Shown here piece by piece: positions 11,037 through 22,111 of a DNA stretch of 64,000 nt (its first letter is position 1; each line of letters begins with the position of its first letter). Under the pieces are notes generated by a model, which was not told the origin of the DNA, ran no database searches, and saw nothing but the letters and a program-made list of their open reading frames with translations. Origin of the DNA: Odontocerum albicorne (Eukaryota; Arthropoda; Insecta; Trichoptera; Odontoceridae); the NCBI GenBank assembly GCA_949825065.1, contig OX463854.1, forward strand, positions 16,989,226 to 17,053,225, read 5' to 3'. A program made the position numbers and the translations under genes.

Positions 11037-11340
11037 ATAGTATCAAAATCTAATAATATGATAGTCCACAACAGTGCTTTAGTACTAATTTTGACGGATA
11101 GTGAAACACGGACATGGAAAAAGATCGAAAGGAGCCAAATAAATGCGTGCATTGAGATGAATGCATATGGTGACAATATATGAGATAATATGGAATGAAA
11201 TGATTAAGAACGAACGCCAACTTATGAATAATGTATTGAGGATAAAAATGAGCACTCTGAGATGGTTTGGGCATGTAGAAAGAATGAATAAAAAAAGACA
11301 AATATATACTTAGTGCAATTGTGAATAGAATACAGGTCCA
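11037..11340 (+). repeat. LINE C-terminal remnant (38.5-kb family)
   Basis: It runs parallel to 38510-38800. Both share words such as CACAACAGTGCTTTAGTAC / CACAATATTTTAGTACAAAT, GTGAAACACGGACATGG / GTGAAACGTGGACAAAG, GAGCACTCTGAGATGGTTTG, and GGGCATGTAGAAAGAATGAA. The encoded pattern (SETWTK..., STLRWFGHVERMN) is the tail of an RTE-like polymerase. Frames are broken. Confidence 0.65.
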
Positions 11341-11608
11341 TAACAGGTAAAAAGAATAAGGTCCATAATTTTTTTTAACGTGTCATGTCCTGCCAGACAT
11401 TAACTATCACAACTGACCTTTGCCCTTGTCTGTCTGGTGATTTTTAACCATTAACATTCTAAGACCCTAATTTCCACATTAAGATTTTTCGATTTATCAT
11501 AATAGAGCATGACATGCACAATATATATTGTTGCTTTCGGAACTTAATATTTTTAATAAATTATTTTCCTTTGCATATTTGCTATTACATCATTTCCATA
11601 TGTTTTCA

Positions 11609-12960
11609 GCTTGAAGGGGCTTTAAAACACTTGATTCTCTCCTGTGATTTAAAAAGTGCTGAAAATTATAGACCAATATCTAATCTACTCTTTCTAGTCA
11701 AGCTAGTGGCACATAATACAGCCTCTCCAATAATTGATTATCTGAATATTAATGAATTAGCAGTCCATTAAAAGAAAGAATCACTTCACATTAATATTGG
11801 TTTTGAGGATTTTGTCTGATTCGATTGACTGAAGTTTGGTAGGGTGGCACTCCTTAACCTTTTTACGGCGATGGCTCGAGTATCTTTCGTGTGTCCCACA
11901 GGCGGCGGTGTTTTACCTCAATAAATTTATATTGTATCTACATAAAAATATGACTCACCATTATCCCGAATCTGATTACTGTGGAACTGTACGCCGATGC
12001 ATTTTTTAGCTGACACTATACACACGTAATATTATCCAAATCAAAGCTATAAATAAAGTGCGACAATATAAGAAGCAATAATCGAAGAAAACAATAATCC
12101 ATAAACAATGAAAAAGGCAATTAATTCAATACGCAATACGCGTACTTACAAAAAAAATATCGACGCAAAATACGTCATATTGATCGGGAGCAATCGTCAT
12201 TAGAAACATGACCTTCAACACACCCGAACGTGTGGCGCTAATATTTAAAATGCTTTAAATTTCGACGGCCTCGAATCGGTCTGTTTAAATCCTTCTTATG
12301 GATCAAGTACTTGAAGTTTTGATGATTTTAAAAGAGATGTCACTAGAGGACACGTTTTGTCTTATATTCAGGTTAAAAATTTTAAAGAAGATTTAATTTT
12401 GACTGAGATATCGTCACGCAAAGTTAGTGGCCACTTAAATAGCCGCTCGCCAGGACGGCACGTATTATGTATGGGCCAGTTAAGTGGTCCCCCGCCGTGA
12501 AAGAGTTAACAAGAGTCAACCGTTTGACACAGTAGACCATACAATTATTTTGTGGTATGTCGAACAGGTGTTCAGACTTGTAGTAATTTGGAGTAGATGG
12601 GCTCATACATGACTGGCAGATACTATTCTATACAAGTTGGCAACTCATATTCTGAGTCAACTGTAAAGTGAGGGTACCACAGGTAACCATACTTGGGCCA
12701 TTATGATTTTTATTGTATACTTAATGGCTCGATAGTAAGATTTGTTATGGAAAATACTTTTTATATCGCTATGCTGATAACTGGTTCTTCAAACTGTATG
12801 ATGTAGGGGAAACAGCTGGTTTCAAAGATGAAAAAATTCAATACTTATGCAAGGTTACCAAATGGATGTCTGAAAATAAGTTTAAGCTTAATCTGGTGAA
12901 TCTTTCTTCACAGGCAGCACCTGATCAACTTCGGTCCAATAACTGTCTGTGGGAGAGATA
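11609..12960 (+). pseudogene. Old LINE reverse transcriptase (CR1/L2-like), split by a MITE
   Basis: Fragments in order are DLKSAENYRPISNLLFLVKL (11655-11710), then, after the piggyBac-like MITE at 11858-12505, FDTVDHTIIL. GRYYSIQVGNSYSESTV, GYHR*PYLGHYDFYCILNGS and YADNWFFKLYD (YADD block, last D changed to N) follow, then MSENKFKLNL. This is the standard order of RT blocks. Removing the MITE and one TTAA joins VALLN to KSQPFDTVDH in one frame, so the MITE landed inside a then-continuous RT. Several stops remain: a dead copy. Confidence 0.7.
11858..12505. mobile_element. piggyBac-type MITE (copy B), 648 bp
   Basis: Flanked by TTAA on both sides (11854-11857 and 12506-12509). Inverted ends are CCTTTTTACGGCG and the complement of CTCTTTCACGGCG (10 of 13 match). 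Length and general plan resemble copy A at 5342-5986: GC-rich ends, AT-rich middle, and a right end with GGCCAGTTAAGTGG near the terminus. It carries no transposase. It lies within a reverse transcriptase relic, which confirms it as an insertion. Confidence 0.75.
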
Positions 12961-13169
12961 TGCTTTCTCAGTGTTCGCTCTTTTGATGTTCACTTTAACA
13001 ACCGTTTATGTTTTCATGCGCAGGTAATGGGTAAACTCCAGATTGTTTGCCCTCCGACATCAAAGAGATGCATTCCTATGAATGAATGAACATGTAAAAA
13101 AGTTGATTGTCTCTAGAGTTGATTAGTGGAATGGAGTGTATTCCCACATTGACATGACAAATTAACTTA

Positions 13170-14704
13170 ATGGTATTTACTGATTATGTTACTAGCACAT
13201 TTAATGCTGGCTCTCAGGTTGATTGCTTATATTATGGCTTTGCAAAAGCATTCAATAGAGTAAATCATCAAATTCTATTAACAAAAATGGATCAACTCGT
13301 TATTCAAAATGGTCTTATACAATTATTTACAGACTATTTGTATAACAGATACCAGTTTGTTTCTTATGATATATTTGAATCTGAACCTTTTGCTATCCGA
13401 CATTGTTTTTAATTTTCATCAATTGTATCGGTCGAGTCATCAGGCATTCCAAGTACTTACTGTCTGACGATGATTTAAATAAATTGATTCTCTCCATGAC
13501 TATGGGACTCCAGATTGATCTGAATGGTGTCTGGATGTGGAGTGAGACCAATAAACAGGCCTTCAACATCTCTAAATGTTAGCTCATGACTTTCTCAAGA
13601 GCTGGAACCCCGACAGTACTAAAAGTATTTCATTGATGATCAACTCATTATGCCTGTCAACACTATCAAAGACCTTGGCATCATCTTCAATAATACATAT
13701 ACATTCCATTATTATATGGAGAGTATGTGTTTACCTGCCAATAAAATTCTGGGATTTGTAATAAGAGTCTCTAGAGCATTTGATGGTGGTGCAGTTATAA
13801 GATCTCTTTATAATTCACTGGTTCACAGTAGATTAGAGCAGTGTTCCCCAACCTTTTTAGATCTATGGACCGGTAAAAAAAGGAATTTTTTTTCGCTGAC
13901 CACTAATACTGAAATAAAAATGTTTTTTTTATTTAATATTTTTTTAATCTTATATCGTGACAGATGGACATATGTAACTATAATTGACAAATATACATAT
14001 AACAGTTAAACAATTTTAATTGTAATGTTGTCTGATACAATTAAAATTTAACAAAAACCATGGAGTTTTTGCAACAAACTAATGCGAAACCTGCTGTTTC
14101 ATCTTTGCTAATATATTGGATATTCTTGGCTGCAGTGCTGTCTCTCACAGACGAAGTGCTGCATTCACGTCCAGTCTATTCCTTTGTTTCGATTTTATTG
14201 AGGACATGGATGAAAATCCTATATTTAATATTTTTGCATGGTAAATTTCTTGAAATTTGGCCTACTGTGTGCGGCCCGGGACCACCGGTTGGGGAACACT
14301 GGATTAGAGTGTGGCTCAATCATTTGGAATCTGGGAGAAATCTACAATTCCCTGATAATTGAGCGAGTTCAAAAGAGATTTTTGTGACACCTTTATTGTC
14401 GAGTATGAATGTTACCCATGGCATGTTTGGATATTGCTCTTTCACCATGAGAAGAGATCTACGCACATGTTCATACATATACAAATTGCTAACGGGAAAA
14501 ATAGCAAACCCTTTGTTGATTCACAGATTTTTGTTTGATGTACTGGACAATTGTTTACGCCATTATGAATATTATTTTTGATGCTGTATTCATGAACCGA
14601 GCTCTCATGAGTTATGCACCACCTTGTTGAATGAATTTTCTGATATCGATATCTTCCATATCTCGGTAGATGAATTGAGGATTAAACTCCTTAATACACT
14701 TTGA
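13170..14704 (+). pseudogene. Second old LINE reverse transcriptase, split by a hAT MITE
   Basis: The open frame at 13170-13412 reads GSQVDCLYYGFAKAFNRVNH and RYQFVSYDIFESEPF, the FDRV block and the following region. Later frames give LNGVWMWSETNKQAFNISKC, LMTFSRAGTPTVLK, NTIKDLGIIFNNTYTF and SLYNSLVHSRLE. After the MITE at 13839-14301 come LECGSIIWNLGEIYNSLII, ERVQKRFL and ELRIKLLNTL (stop at 14702-14704). The order matches the thumb and C-terminal region of CR1/Jockey/R1-like LINE polymerases. It repeats the FDRV block after the unit at 11609-12960 has already passed YADD, so it is a separate insertion. Confidence 0.7.
13839..14301. mobile_element. hAT MITE, 463 bp, perfect TIR and TSD
   Basis: Terminal inverted repeats of 15 bp match perfectly: CAGTGTTCCCCAACC at the left and GGTTGGGGAACACTG at the right. 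An exact 8-bp target duplication GATTAGAG flanks it (13831-13838 and 14302-14309). These are hAT hallmarks. The interior is AT-rich and has no transposase, so movement would need an enzyme from elsewhere. It interrupts a LINE reverse transcriptase between SRLE and LECGS, with the TSD making up the repeated codons. Confidence 0.92.
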
Positions 14705-14966
14705 AGATATAACTGAGTCATTTCACAAGGAAGCATGAGGGACATTGTTCCTGTTATCATTACTATATTTAGACTTAGTACTTTAATTTTTTTCTTGTTA
14801 TTTGAAGTAATTGGGTTAAACCTGTATATTGGGCTACCTTAGATACATGACAGGTTGCAGTCTTAACGCAGCAACACACTTATTTTTTGTACAGATTGGA
14901 TTTTGTTGATCTTCTAGCGCTATACCTATACAAAGGGGGTTGATGTGAAATAAATATGATGTAAAT

Positions 14967-17779
14967 CATAAGTTCTCAACGTGGGCGATAACGTCCCCTT
15001 TTGGACGTTTGAGACTTTCAGGGGGGCGGTAGAAGACCCAGAGAAAATTAGGGGGCGTTGAGATGGCCCGGAGGAGCGTGAGAAGATTAAAAAAATATAG
15101 TCTAAAAAAACAAAAAAAACACGCTAATCACGTACTAGCTAAAGTAAACTTGAATATTGGTTAATTTTTGTTATTGTATATATTTTAATCATTTTTATCA
15201 CGTGTGCGAAAATTCACATATTTCGGTAGTTCGGGAAGTGGATTAAAATTGAACTTAAAGATTCCATTACATTCAGATCTACATTAAATTGGATGTATAA
15301 AAATTTTTAATTTTAGATTTGAATAAAAAATTTTCAAATCTTCCAATTTCACGTGAAATATCTCATATATAAATACAGGTAAAGTTAACAAAAGCCTGTT
15401 AATAAAAAACAGCAAAAAATATGCTTGTGGCAATTCAGTTATAACAAGTTTTTGTTAAATAACGTGATTTTTGCAATCCTGCAAGAATTGACAGTATTAT
15501 CTGTGCTTGTTCTAACCTGCACTCTGCTCCCGCATCACCCTTGCCCCTGCGCTTTACTTCCGCGCCGGGTGTTATAAACGAGTTACAGCATGTTTATCTT
15601 ATTCCTGTCGATGCGTGTTATATGTCTCCAACCTATGTAAAGGCAGTGATTGTTCATTTTATTTTCATTCGCATTTTAAAAGTTGATCTTTTCACTACTA
15701 CTACTCGCGTATCTGTAAAGTAAAAACCATGTCGGAAGCAAAAAAAAAAGAGACGGCAGTATAGTGTGGATTATATTAAATACGGATTTATCGAAAATCC
15801 CACAAATCCATCATTGCCAATGTGCCTTATTTGTCAAAAAACATTTTCAAATGAAGCGATGAAGCCTTCTAGGCTTCAAGATCATTTTAATAAAATACAC
15901 CCGGATAAGAAAGACAAAGATGTGACCTATTTTCAAGACATGAAAAAGAAGTACGAAATTCAGCCAACTATATCAAAACTTTTTTCATCAGCTTCTAATC
16001 AAGACGATGACGGACTTCGAGCTTCGTACAATATCTCATTGTTGATTGCTAAAACAGGCAAACTACATACTATTGGGGAAGATTTAATTTTACCAGCAGT
16101 AAAAGAAGTAATAACCACTGTGCTCCATAAACCAGCTGCAGATATTATCTGAAAAATTCCTTTGAGCAATAGTTCTGTGCAAAGACGAATTGATGAGATG
16201 GCTGAAAACATTGAAGAATCATTGTGCAATCATCTGCAGACTTGTCAATTTTCAATTCAACTGGATGAATCCACTTTACCAACCAATGAAGCATTGTTAT
16301 TGTCATACGTGAGGTTTATCAAAGATGAGAAAATATGTCAAGAACTATTGTTTGCTACCAATTTGGAAACAGGTACAAAAAGAGAAACCATATTTAATAC
16401 ACTGGAAAAGTTTTGTGACGAAAAGGAAATTCCTTATAATAATATTTTGTCAGTTGCTATGGATGGCGCACCGGCTATGACAGGGCGTCACAAAGGCTTC
16501 ATAGCGTGCTTAAAAAATAAAGTTCCTGACGTGCTTGCTGTGCATTGCGTAATTCATCGCCAGCATTTGGTTGCGAAAAACCTGAGTGAACGCTCCATAC
16601 ATAACTGCAATATGTTATCAGAGCAGTTAATAAAATCAGAAATAACTCGTTGAATGACAGATTATTTAATCAGCTTTGCATTGCCAATGATGAAGATTTC
16701 AACCCATTGCTGCTTCACACAGAGGTGCGCTGGCTGTCAAAAGGTACTTGTTTGACTCGATTTTACAATCTGTTTGGGTCTGTGATAGATTTCCTAGGAA
16801 ACAAAGACACGGAATTGCGCGAGAACCTCATCTCATCAAAGAACGATATTGCGTACTTGACAGACCTGTATAAATTGTTTAATGATGTCAATCTCCAACT
16901 TCAAGGCGACGACTTAAACTTGATTAAGACAAAAAATAGCGTTGCTGCTTTCGTGTCCAAACTGCTATTATACAAAAGAAATATCGGCAGACGCGAATTC
17001 AATAACTTCCCAAATTTATTAGCAGTATCATTCAAGCACGACGACTTGCTCGTTTACTGTCAACACTTGGAAAACCTCCACAGTGATTTCAAGGAACGAT
17101 TCCAGGACATTTTAAATATGGACATACCAGACTGAGTTTTGGATCCTTTTTCAAATGTCAACACAGCAGGATCATCCCAGTTAGAAGAAGAACTAATAGA
17201 ACTGACGACAAATGAGGAATTAAAAATTTAATTCAAGAATGGGTACCAAGAATTTTGGCTGCAGAAGCCGATTTTCCAACTGTACCCAGGATTATGGCCG
17301 ATTGTTCAACGATTTCTGATAGCATTCCAATCTTCCTATTTAGCTGAACGTGGATTTAGTGCTGTAGCAACATTGGTAACTGAAAAGAGAAATTGGCTCC
17401 ATGTTACTGAACGCGGCGACTTACGGTTGTTTTTAAGTAAAATCGAGCCTGATATTAACAAACTCCTTAAAATGCATCAAATTCAACCTTCTCATTAGAT
17501 AAGTGATAAATTCAATGTCTTTTGAATGTTAATAAAAATAATTTTCAATATAATTAAGTATGCGTTTTAATTGTTCTCATTGAAACAGTCTTCTTTAAAC
17601 TCAGAAATAGGATAGGCTCATACCATATCCTATCTTACGACTATAGTATATAATATTACACGTTTAAATATAATCGTGGCAATAGCTGTTTCAGATTCGC
17701 AAATAAAAAAAATTGGGGGCTTTAGAAAAAAAAATATTCTCAAAGTGGGCGATGGGCAAAATAAGGTTGAGAACCTATG
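14967..17779 (+). mobile_element. hAT transposon, full length, 2.8 kb
   Basis: Both ends carry CATARGTTCTCAAC (one mismatch), starting with the hAT-typical CA. The element is bordered by an exact 8-bp duplication ATGTAAAT (14959-14966 and 17780-17787). A second, subterminal GTGGGCGAT word occurs near both ends (left near 14982; right CAAAGTGGGCGATGGGC near 17735). The plus strand encodes a BED-finger hAT transposase, now broken. With both ends kept it could in principle be moved by a related enzyme. Confidence 0.92.
15729..17498 (+). pseudogene. hAT transposase, ZBED5/FAM200-like, broken
   Basis: It would catalyse DNA cut-and-paste in the nucleus. The N-terminal BED zinc finger reads MCLICQKTFSNEAMKPSRL...HFNKIHP (C-x2-C...H-x4-H). 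The catalytic core shows QLDESTLP (first Asp), AMDGAPAMTG (second Asp) and HCVIHRQHLVAKN. The C-terminal hAT dimerisation region reads YLAERGFSAVATLVTEKRN and ERGDLRLFLSKIEPDI. Lesions: the ATG at 15729 is out of frame with the body because of one extra A in an A9 run (15741-15749), an in-frame TGA lies at 16150-16152, there is a frameshift near 16650, and further breaks occur at 17133 and near 17230. The start at 15729 is preferred because it gives a basic lead and then the conserved DYIKYGF segment after correcting the run. Similar proteins are domesticated in vertebrates, but this one is clearly decayed. Confidence 0.88.
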
Positions 17780-17787
17780 ATGTAAAT

Positions 17788-19105
17788 CAAACAAAAACAC
17801 TAACAGTGGTTTCATATAGTGCGGTAATTGTGGGTTAACCACTTAGGTCTATCTGGAGCGATGAAGTGTGAGGGGTTTTATTCGCGTGATGTATACATAT
17901 GTAATTGAGTGTCAATATTTGTCAGGTTGATGAGAATGTGCAACGGGGTTTTATATAGTAAAAAATCGGAAAGAAGTATCGATTTATTTTTCATGATGTA
18001 TGTCCTCAGTGAGATATAGGCAGTAGCCTAGTTTACCGGGGATACAACAAATGAAAGGAACAAACCCGGATCCATTAAAATTGTGTCCAAATTAAATTAC
18101 CTGTTATTTTTTCGCAAATTGTGTACATTCTTGTCATGTATAAAATAAATAAATATAAACCTGTCGTATTTGAGATTGAAAATGTTAAGTAACACGAGAT
18201 ATTTGATTTTTATGAAAATGCTAAAAGTTGTTAACTATAATACTTCCTGGATAATTTTTCTGCAATGCTCTGGTAAATATGAACGTTTTCAAGACTCAAA
18301 ATCAGGAAGATTGTTTTTAATATAAATTGAATCAGATATGTATGCACTACTTTTAGAAAGTCAAAGATTGTGACTGTGGAACGAGCATCTGGTTCGTAAA
18401 GTTCCTTGTGGGTAATAAAACAGCAGTTCTTGAATATTTACTGAGCAGCATACTCAATATGTTTTTTAAGTAGATGATATGTATCAGGTTGTTCCATAAG
18501 TCTCTGGGTTTTTCTTACATTTGATAAAATGCATACATTTTTGTAAACTAGAGATTTTTAAAATTATTTCGATGTTCATCAATAGTGCTGGTTTTTTTTC
18601 CAGTTTTTAATAATTGTTTTAGAGGAGAGTTTGCTTTCTTAACAGCGTGGTAGATGTCCTTTTATTATAATTATCATATTAAAATGAATAGTATAGATTA
18701 TTAGTGAGTTTATTCAAGAGTGAGCACTATTTTTTGGTATTTTGACCTTGCACCTCAATTTATTAGTGTTGAATATGCAAATGATAAACACCATTGTATT
18801 TGGGTCAGATAGGGTCCTTTTTTGTTTCTGTAGGAAGTTCTATCAGTACCTTCTTTCTACATATCTAAAACAATGTTCTGTGTTTGACATACTTACTAAT
18901 TTTCTTCTGAATATGTAAAAACAGAATATTGTAAGATAAAAATTAATAAATTTGGGATTCCAGAAAACAAACTGTTGTGAGATTATCTTAAACAAAAACC
19001 AGTTGATTTTACATGGAATCTACCAGTCAATTTATTTCACCACTTACTTGAAAACAGGTGGATACTTTCAAGATATGGTGCTGGAAATATATTGAGGATC
19101 CTATG
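17788..19105. other. No gene; one repeat segment
   Basis: AT-rich. The stretch 18370-18465 resembles 38255-38320 (shared AGTTCCTTGTGG, ATAAAACAG and AGCAGCAT words). Near 18484 the sequence TCAGGTTGTTCCATAAGTCT looks like a mariner-type terminal repeat, but no partner end was found. Nothing else is supported. Confidence 0.4.
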
Positions 19106-19109
19106 GCAA

Positions 19110-19310
19110 ACCAAGTGCGACAATCCGAGCACCCTGGCATGTTTTTTTCTTTTTTTTTTAACAGAATAGACAAGATCGAAGTCATAGGTATCCTTATACC
19201 ACCGAATACTAGGTGAAAAAAATGCATGTCATTCAAGGGAAGTAGCACATGGTAGAGTTTGAACTGGTGACCCCGCACGTAAAGTACATTAAGTACCACA
19301 ATACACAAAA
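19110..19310 (-). repeat. SINE-2 copy (tRNA-derived)
   Basis: Parallel to 40610-40840. Shared blocks in order on the plus strand are GGCATGTTTTT, AATAxxxAxGATCGAAGT, ATCCTTATAC, GTCATTC-AAGG-AAGTAG, GTTTGAACTGGTGACCCC / GTTTGAACCAGCAACCCTCC, and CAC-TTTACG / GTAAAGT. On the minus strand the B box is GGGTCACCAGTTCAAACTC. This family differs from SINE-1 in body and tail. Confidence 0.65.
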
Positions 19311-19639
19311 GTATCTATTCTGCAACAAATTGGGATAGAGGACAAACTTCACAATTTTTGCGCAGTAAATGCTGTAGTTCTTTGCTCATATAGTAGGAAG
19401 AGGAGAAAAGAGTTTAGAAAGACTGCTAACATGCAGCGCGGAAGAATGGCTTGGCATTAACGCGATGCACCAATGAAATTATGAACATAACAGGATATCC
19501 AAAGTACCGAGAGGTGGATGATCACCGTAATTAACATTGAAAGGACAGAGCGGAAATTTCATGGTTCCTACTCATAAGGAAACGGCTAAAGAGAAATTTG
19601 AAAAAAGTAAGGGAATATGAATAAAAACGAATGCATATT

Positions 19640-19741
19640 TTGATTTGAAAAATTTATTACATTTTATAAATCAATTTTAATTTGGGAGATTAAACATTAA
19701 CCTAGATTGAAATAGCCACTTATCCATAAAGCCATGAGGAC
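19640..19741 (-). other. Probable 3'-UTR terminal exon of OST4
   Basis: On the minus strand a good splice acceptor TTTTTTGTTACAG ends at 19742. The exon that follows runs to an AATAAA (plus-strand TTTATT, 19653-19658). The OST4 coding exon has a strong donor, AAAT|GTGAGT, two bases after its stop codon (intron from 21593). Joining both gives a 3' UTR made of two exons. The exon also has a short open frame (VLMALWISGYFNLG, then stop), which would matter only if the OST4 stop were bypassed or another donor used. Transcript evidence is lacking, so this is inference from splice signals. Confidence 0.45.
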
Positions 19742-20689
19742 CTGTAACAAAAAAATAATTGTATTAATTTTATCATTGCATATCGACGACATAACCCTCA
19801 ATGAGCCAATTTGGAGGGAGATGTGCTTCATGACATTTTTTACTATATTACTTTAATTAAACAAAACTAGAGATTTAAAGATTGTGAAGTAGTATGAAAA
19901 ATAATTCTCTGAAGTAGATTGTGTATGTCAACCGAATGAGTGATGAAAGACTGAAAAATCAGATGTACAATGTAAATATGAGTGGGGGATGTGGTACATG
20001 GATGACCAAGAAAAATATTATTTTCGATATAATATCAAAAGTCGGAAAAGATGCATGTTGAGATAAAAAGATTTTACATTCTGCTTATCTGCTTACCGTG
20101 CCAGATCAAGGGTATGATGATATGTTTCATATCACCCCTCATATTTTGAAGTAAATTACAGAAAAGAATCCTATAACAGTAGAATGAGTGTCAAAATAGC
20201 AATATATACTTCTATGTTCATTTTGAGGATAGCAATAAATATTTTTGAAATTAAATAATCAATATAAATGGCATTTACTTTTAAGAACATTACAGAAAAA
20301 AAATTTAAGAAGCTATTTTTTAGTCATTGTGCAAATAGTATATAATACGTATATTTGAAGGTTAGAAATAAATAAAATGTGGGATAAACTTTAATTATGT
20401 ATAAATATTGATCTATTTTTAAGCAAATGAAATGAAAATTGGCATCATTATTCAATTTCCAGGAAAGTAACATGTCAAATCATCTATAACTGTGGTTGAA
20501 ATGGCAGGAAAAACATTTTTCTAATGCATTTAGTTGTACCAAACATTGAAAAATAAAATACAACAAAAAAGAAAACATAAACAGCAAAAATAAAACAAAT
20601 TCCTGGTGCATTTTAGGGTTATGCAGTGATATATTGGGAGTACAAATTAGTTCGGTCCGTTTCCAAAAGATGGCTCTGGGTGTTATGAA
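19742..20689. other. Likely intron sequence, no other feature
   Basis: AT-rich. It lies between the proposed OST4 terminal exon and a mariner relic. The minus-strand open frame at 20480-20737 has no recognisable domain. Confidence 0.35.
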
Positions 20690-21433
20690 TGGTTCATAGT
20701 GACAGCCGATTTTGGCGGTTTCAGAGAGGTTAGACATTTGCCAATAATATTCAGTTTATATCGCTTTGAGTTTCATGCAAAAACCTTGTTTTGTACAGTG
20801 TTGAAAATGTCGAATTTTGTGTTAACCAAGCAGCATTTGCGGGAGGTTTTAATTTTCTGCTTTAATTGGAAGAAAAGTGCAGCTGAAGCCCATTGAATGC
20901 TTGTCGAAGTTTATGGTGACGCTGCTCCAACTGATAAATTCGAGGACAAAGAATTAGAGGCATTACTCGAAGAAGATCAGAGTCAAACGCAAGAGGAGCT
21001 TGCAGAATCATTGGGAGTGACTCAACAAGCCGTTTCCGTACGATTGAGAGCCATGGGAATGATTCAAAAACATGGAAATTGGGTGCCTTATGAACTGAAA
21101 CCGAGAGGCGTTGAAACGCGATTTTTCACTTGCGAGCAGCTGATTCAAAGGCAACAAAGAAAAGGTTTTTTGCATCGGATTGTAATTGGAGATGAGAAGT
21201 GGATATTCTACGACAACCCCAAGAAGAAAAAATACTACGCTAAGCTCGGTCAGTCGTTGCCATCGACCTCAACATCAACACCAAAACAGAACATACATGG
21301 TTCGAAGATCATGCTCTGTATCTGGTGGGACCAAAGGGGTGTTGTTTACTATGAGGTGCTGAAACCTGGCGATTCCATTACGGGCGATCGGTATCGGCTA
21401 CAATTAATTAGTTCTAATTTATACACCCAATAA
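20690..21433 (+). pseudogene. Truncated mariner transposase
   Basis: A plus-strand frame starts MSNFVLTKQHLREVLIFCFN at 20807, passes a TGA at 20894-20896 (AEAH*MLVEVYGD), and continues open to 21433. It has a helix-turn-helix region (TQEELAESLGVTQQAVSVRL) and the first catalytic Asp in VIGDEKWIFYDNPKKKKYY. IMLCIWWDQRGVVYYEVLKP and GDRYRLQL follow. The protein then stops, so the second and third Asp are gone. The GDEKW...DNPK motif points to the mariner group, not Tc1. It sits in the probable 3'-UTR intron of OST4, on the opposite strand. Confidence 0.8.
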
Positions 21434-21563
21434 TTTTGAACAAATAAAATTTACCAATATCAATTAAATTTTGGCAGGAAAAAGGTATGGCGTAAGAGAA
21501 ACAGAAGGATGAGATGTGGAGGAGGCGAAGAATGTATGTTGTGATTTATAATTTTATTCTAAA

Positions 21564-21569
21564 TTTATT
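21564..21569 (-). promoter_or_regulatory. Possible alternative polyadenylation signal for OST4
   Basis: AATAAA on the minus strand, 27 bases past the OST4 stop; another (21553-21558) follows. Use here would give an unspliced short 3' UTR, as an alternative to splicing to 19741. Confidence 0.35.
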
Positions 21570-21595
21570 AAACAATACATAAAACATACTCACAT

Positions 21596-21706
21596 TTAGT
21601 TTTGTTTATTGGCATTGGCATTAATATAGTGATATAAAACTACTAACAAAAATAGAGAGATTCCCAAAACATTGGAAAAGACGGCTAATTGCATATCAGT
21701 AATCAT
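21596..21706 (-). CDS. OST4: Oligosaccharyltransferase subunit OST4
   Basis: OST4 is a tiny single-pass ER membrane protein of the oligosaccharyltransferase complex, which transfers glycan from dolichol to asparagine. In well-studied species it helps hold the STT3 catalytic subunit in the complex. The minus strand encodes 36 residues, the usual size for metazoan OST4 (about 37). It begins [15 protein letters not shown], continues [15 protein letters not shown], and ends with polar residues and TAA (21596-21598). The hydrophobic run of about 18 residues is the membrane helix. The start is certain: an acceptor (poly-T then CAG) ends at 21715, and ATG follows 8 bases into the exon. So a 5'-UTR exon must lie to the right, not found. 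A donor lies just after the stop. Sense codons and key residues are intact, so the gene is probably functional. Confidence 0.93.
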   Translation of the reverse strand: MITDMQLAVFSNVLGISLFLLVVLYHYINANANKQN

Positions 21707-21969
21707 TTTGTGACCTGAAAAAAAAAAAAAAAATCAAACCATGAAAAATCGGTTAACATTTTAGGTTACAAATGTGTCATTGAGGTGAATTAGTCCACTA
21801 CATGAAGTTATAATGATCTCTTATTTATATTATTGTCATGAATAAACATTTGCCCTTAACAAAATATTGTGTTTTCATCAGGGCTGTGGAGTCGGAGTCG
21901 TGGAGTCGGAACATTTTAGTCGGAGTCGGAAAAAATCGACAGACTCCGTTTAATTATTTTAACATTTTC

Positions 21970-22075
21970 TTTAACTCATCCAATGCTGAGAACACGCCTG
22001 GCGTGTCCATGTGAACATCTGCTTCATGCTCAAAACACGCGCGGCGTGTCCATGCCTAAATATTGTTAGTGTATT
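21970..22075. repeat. Paired GC palindromes inside the hAT element
   Basis: Two related, nearly self-complementary blocks, ACACGCCTGGCGTGTCCATG and ACACGCGCGGCGTGTCCATG, lie about 46 bp apart after a TTAA-like word (TTTAACTCATCCAATGCTGA). They differ in composition from the AT-rich surroundings. They resemble the palindromic subterminal blocks of the piggyBac-type MITE copy A and may be the left end of such an element captured within the hAT. Confidence 0.4.
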
Positions 22076-22111
22076 ATATCAGCATACGATATTCGTTCAT
22101 TACTTCGGAAG

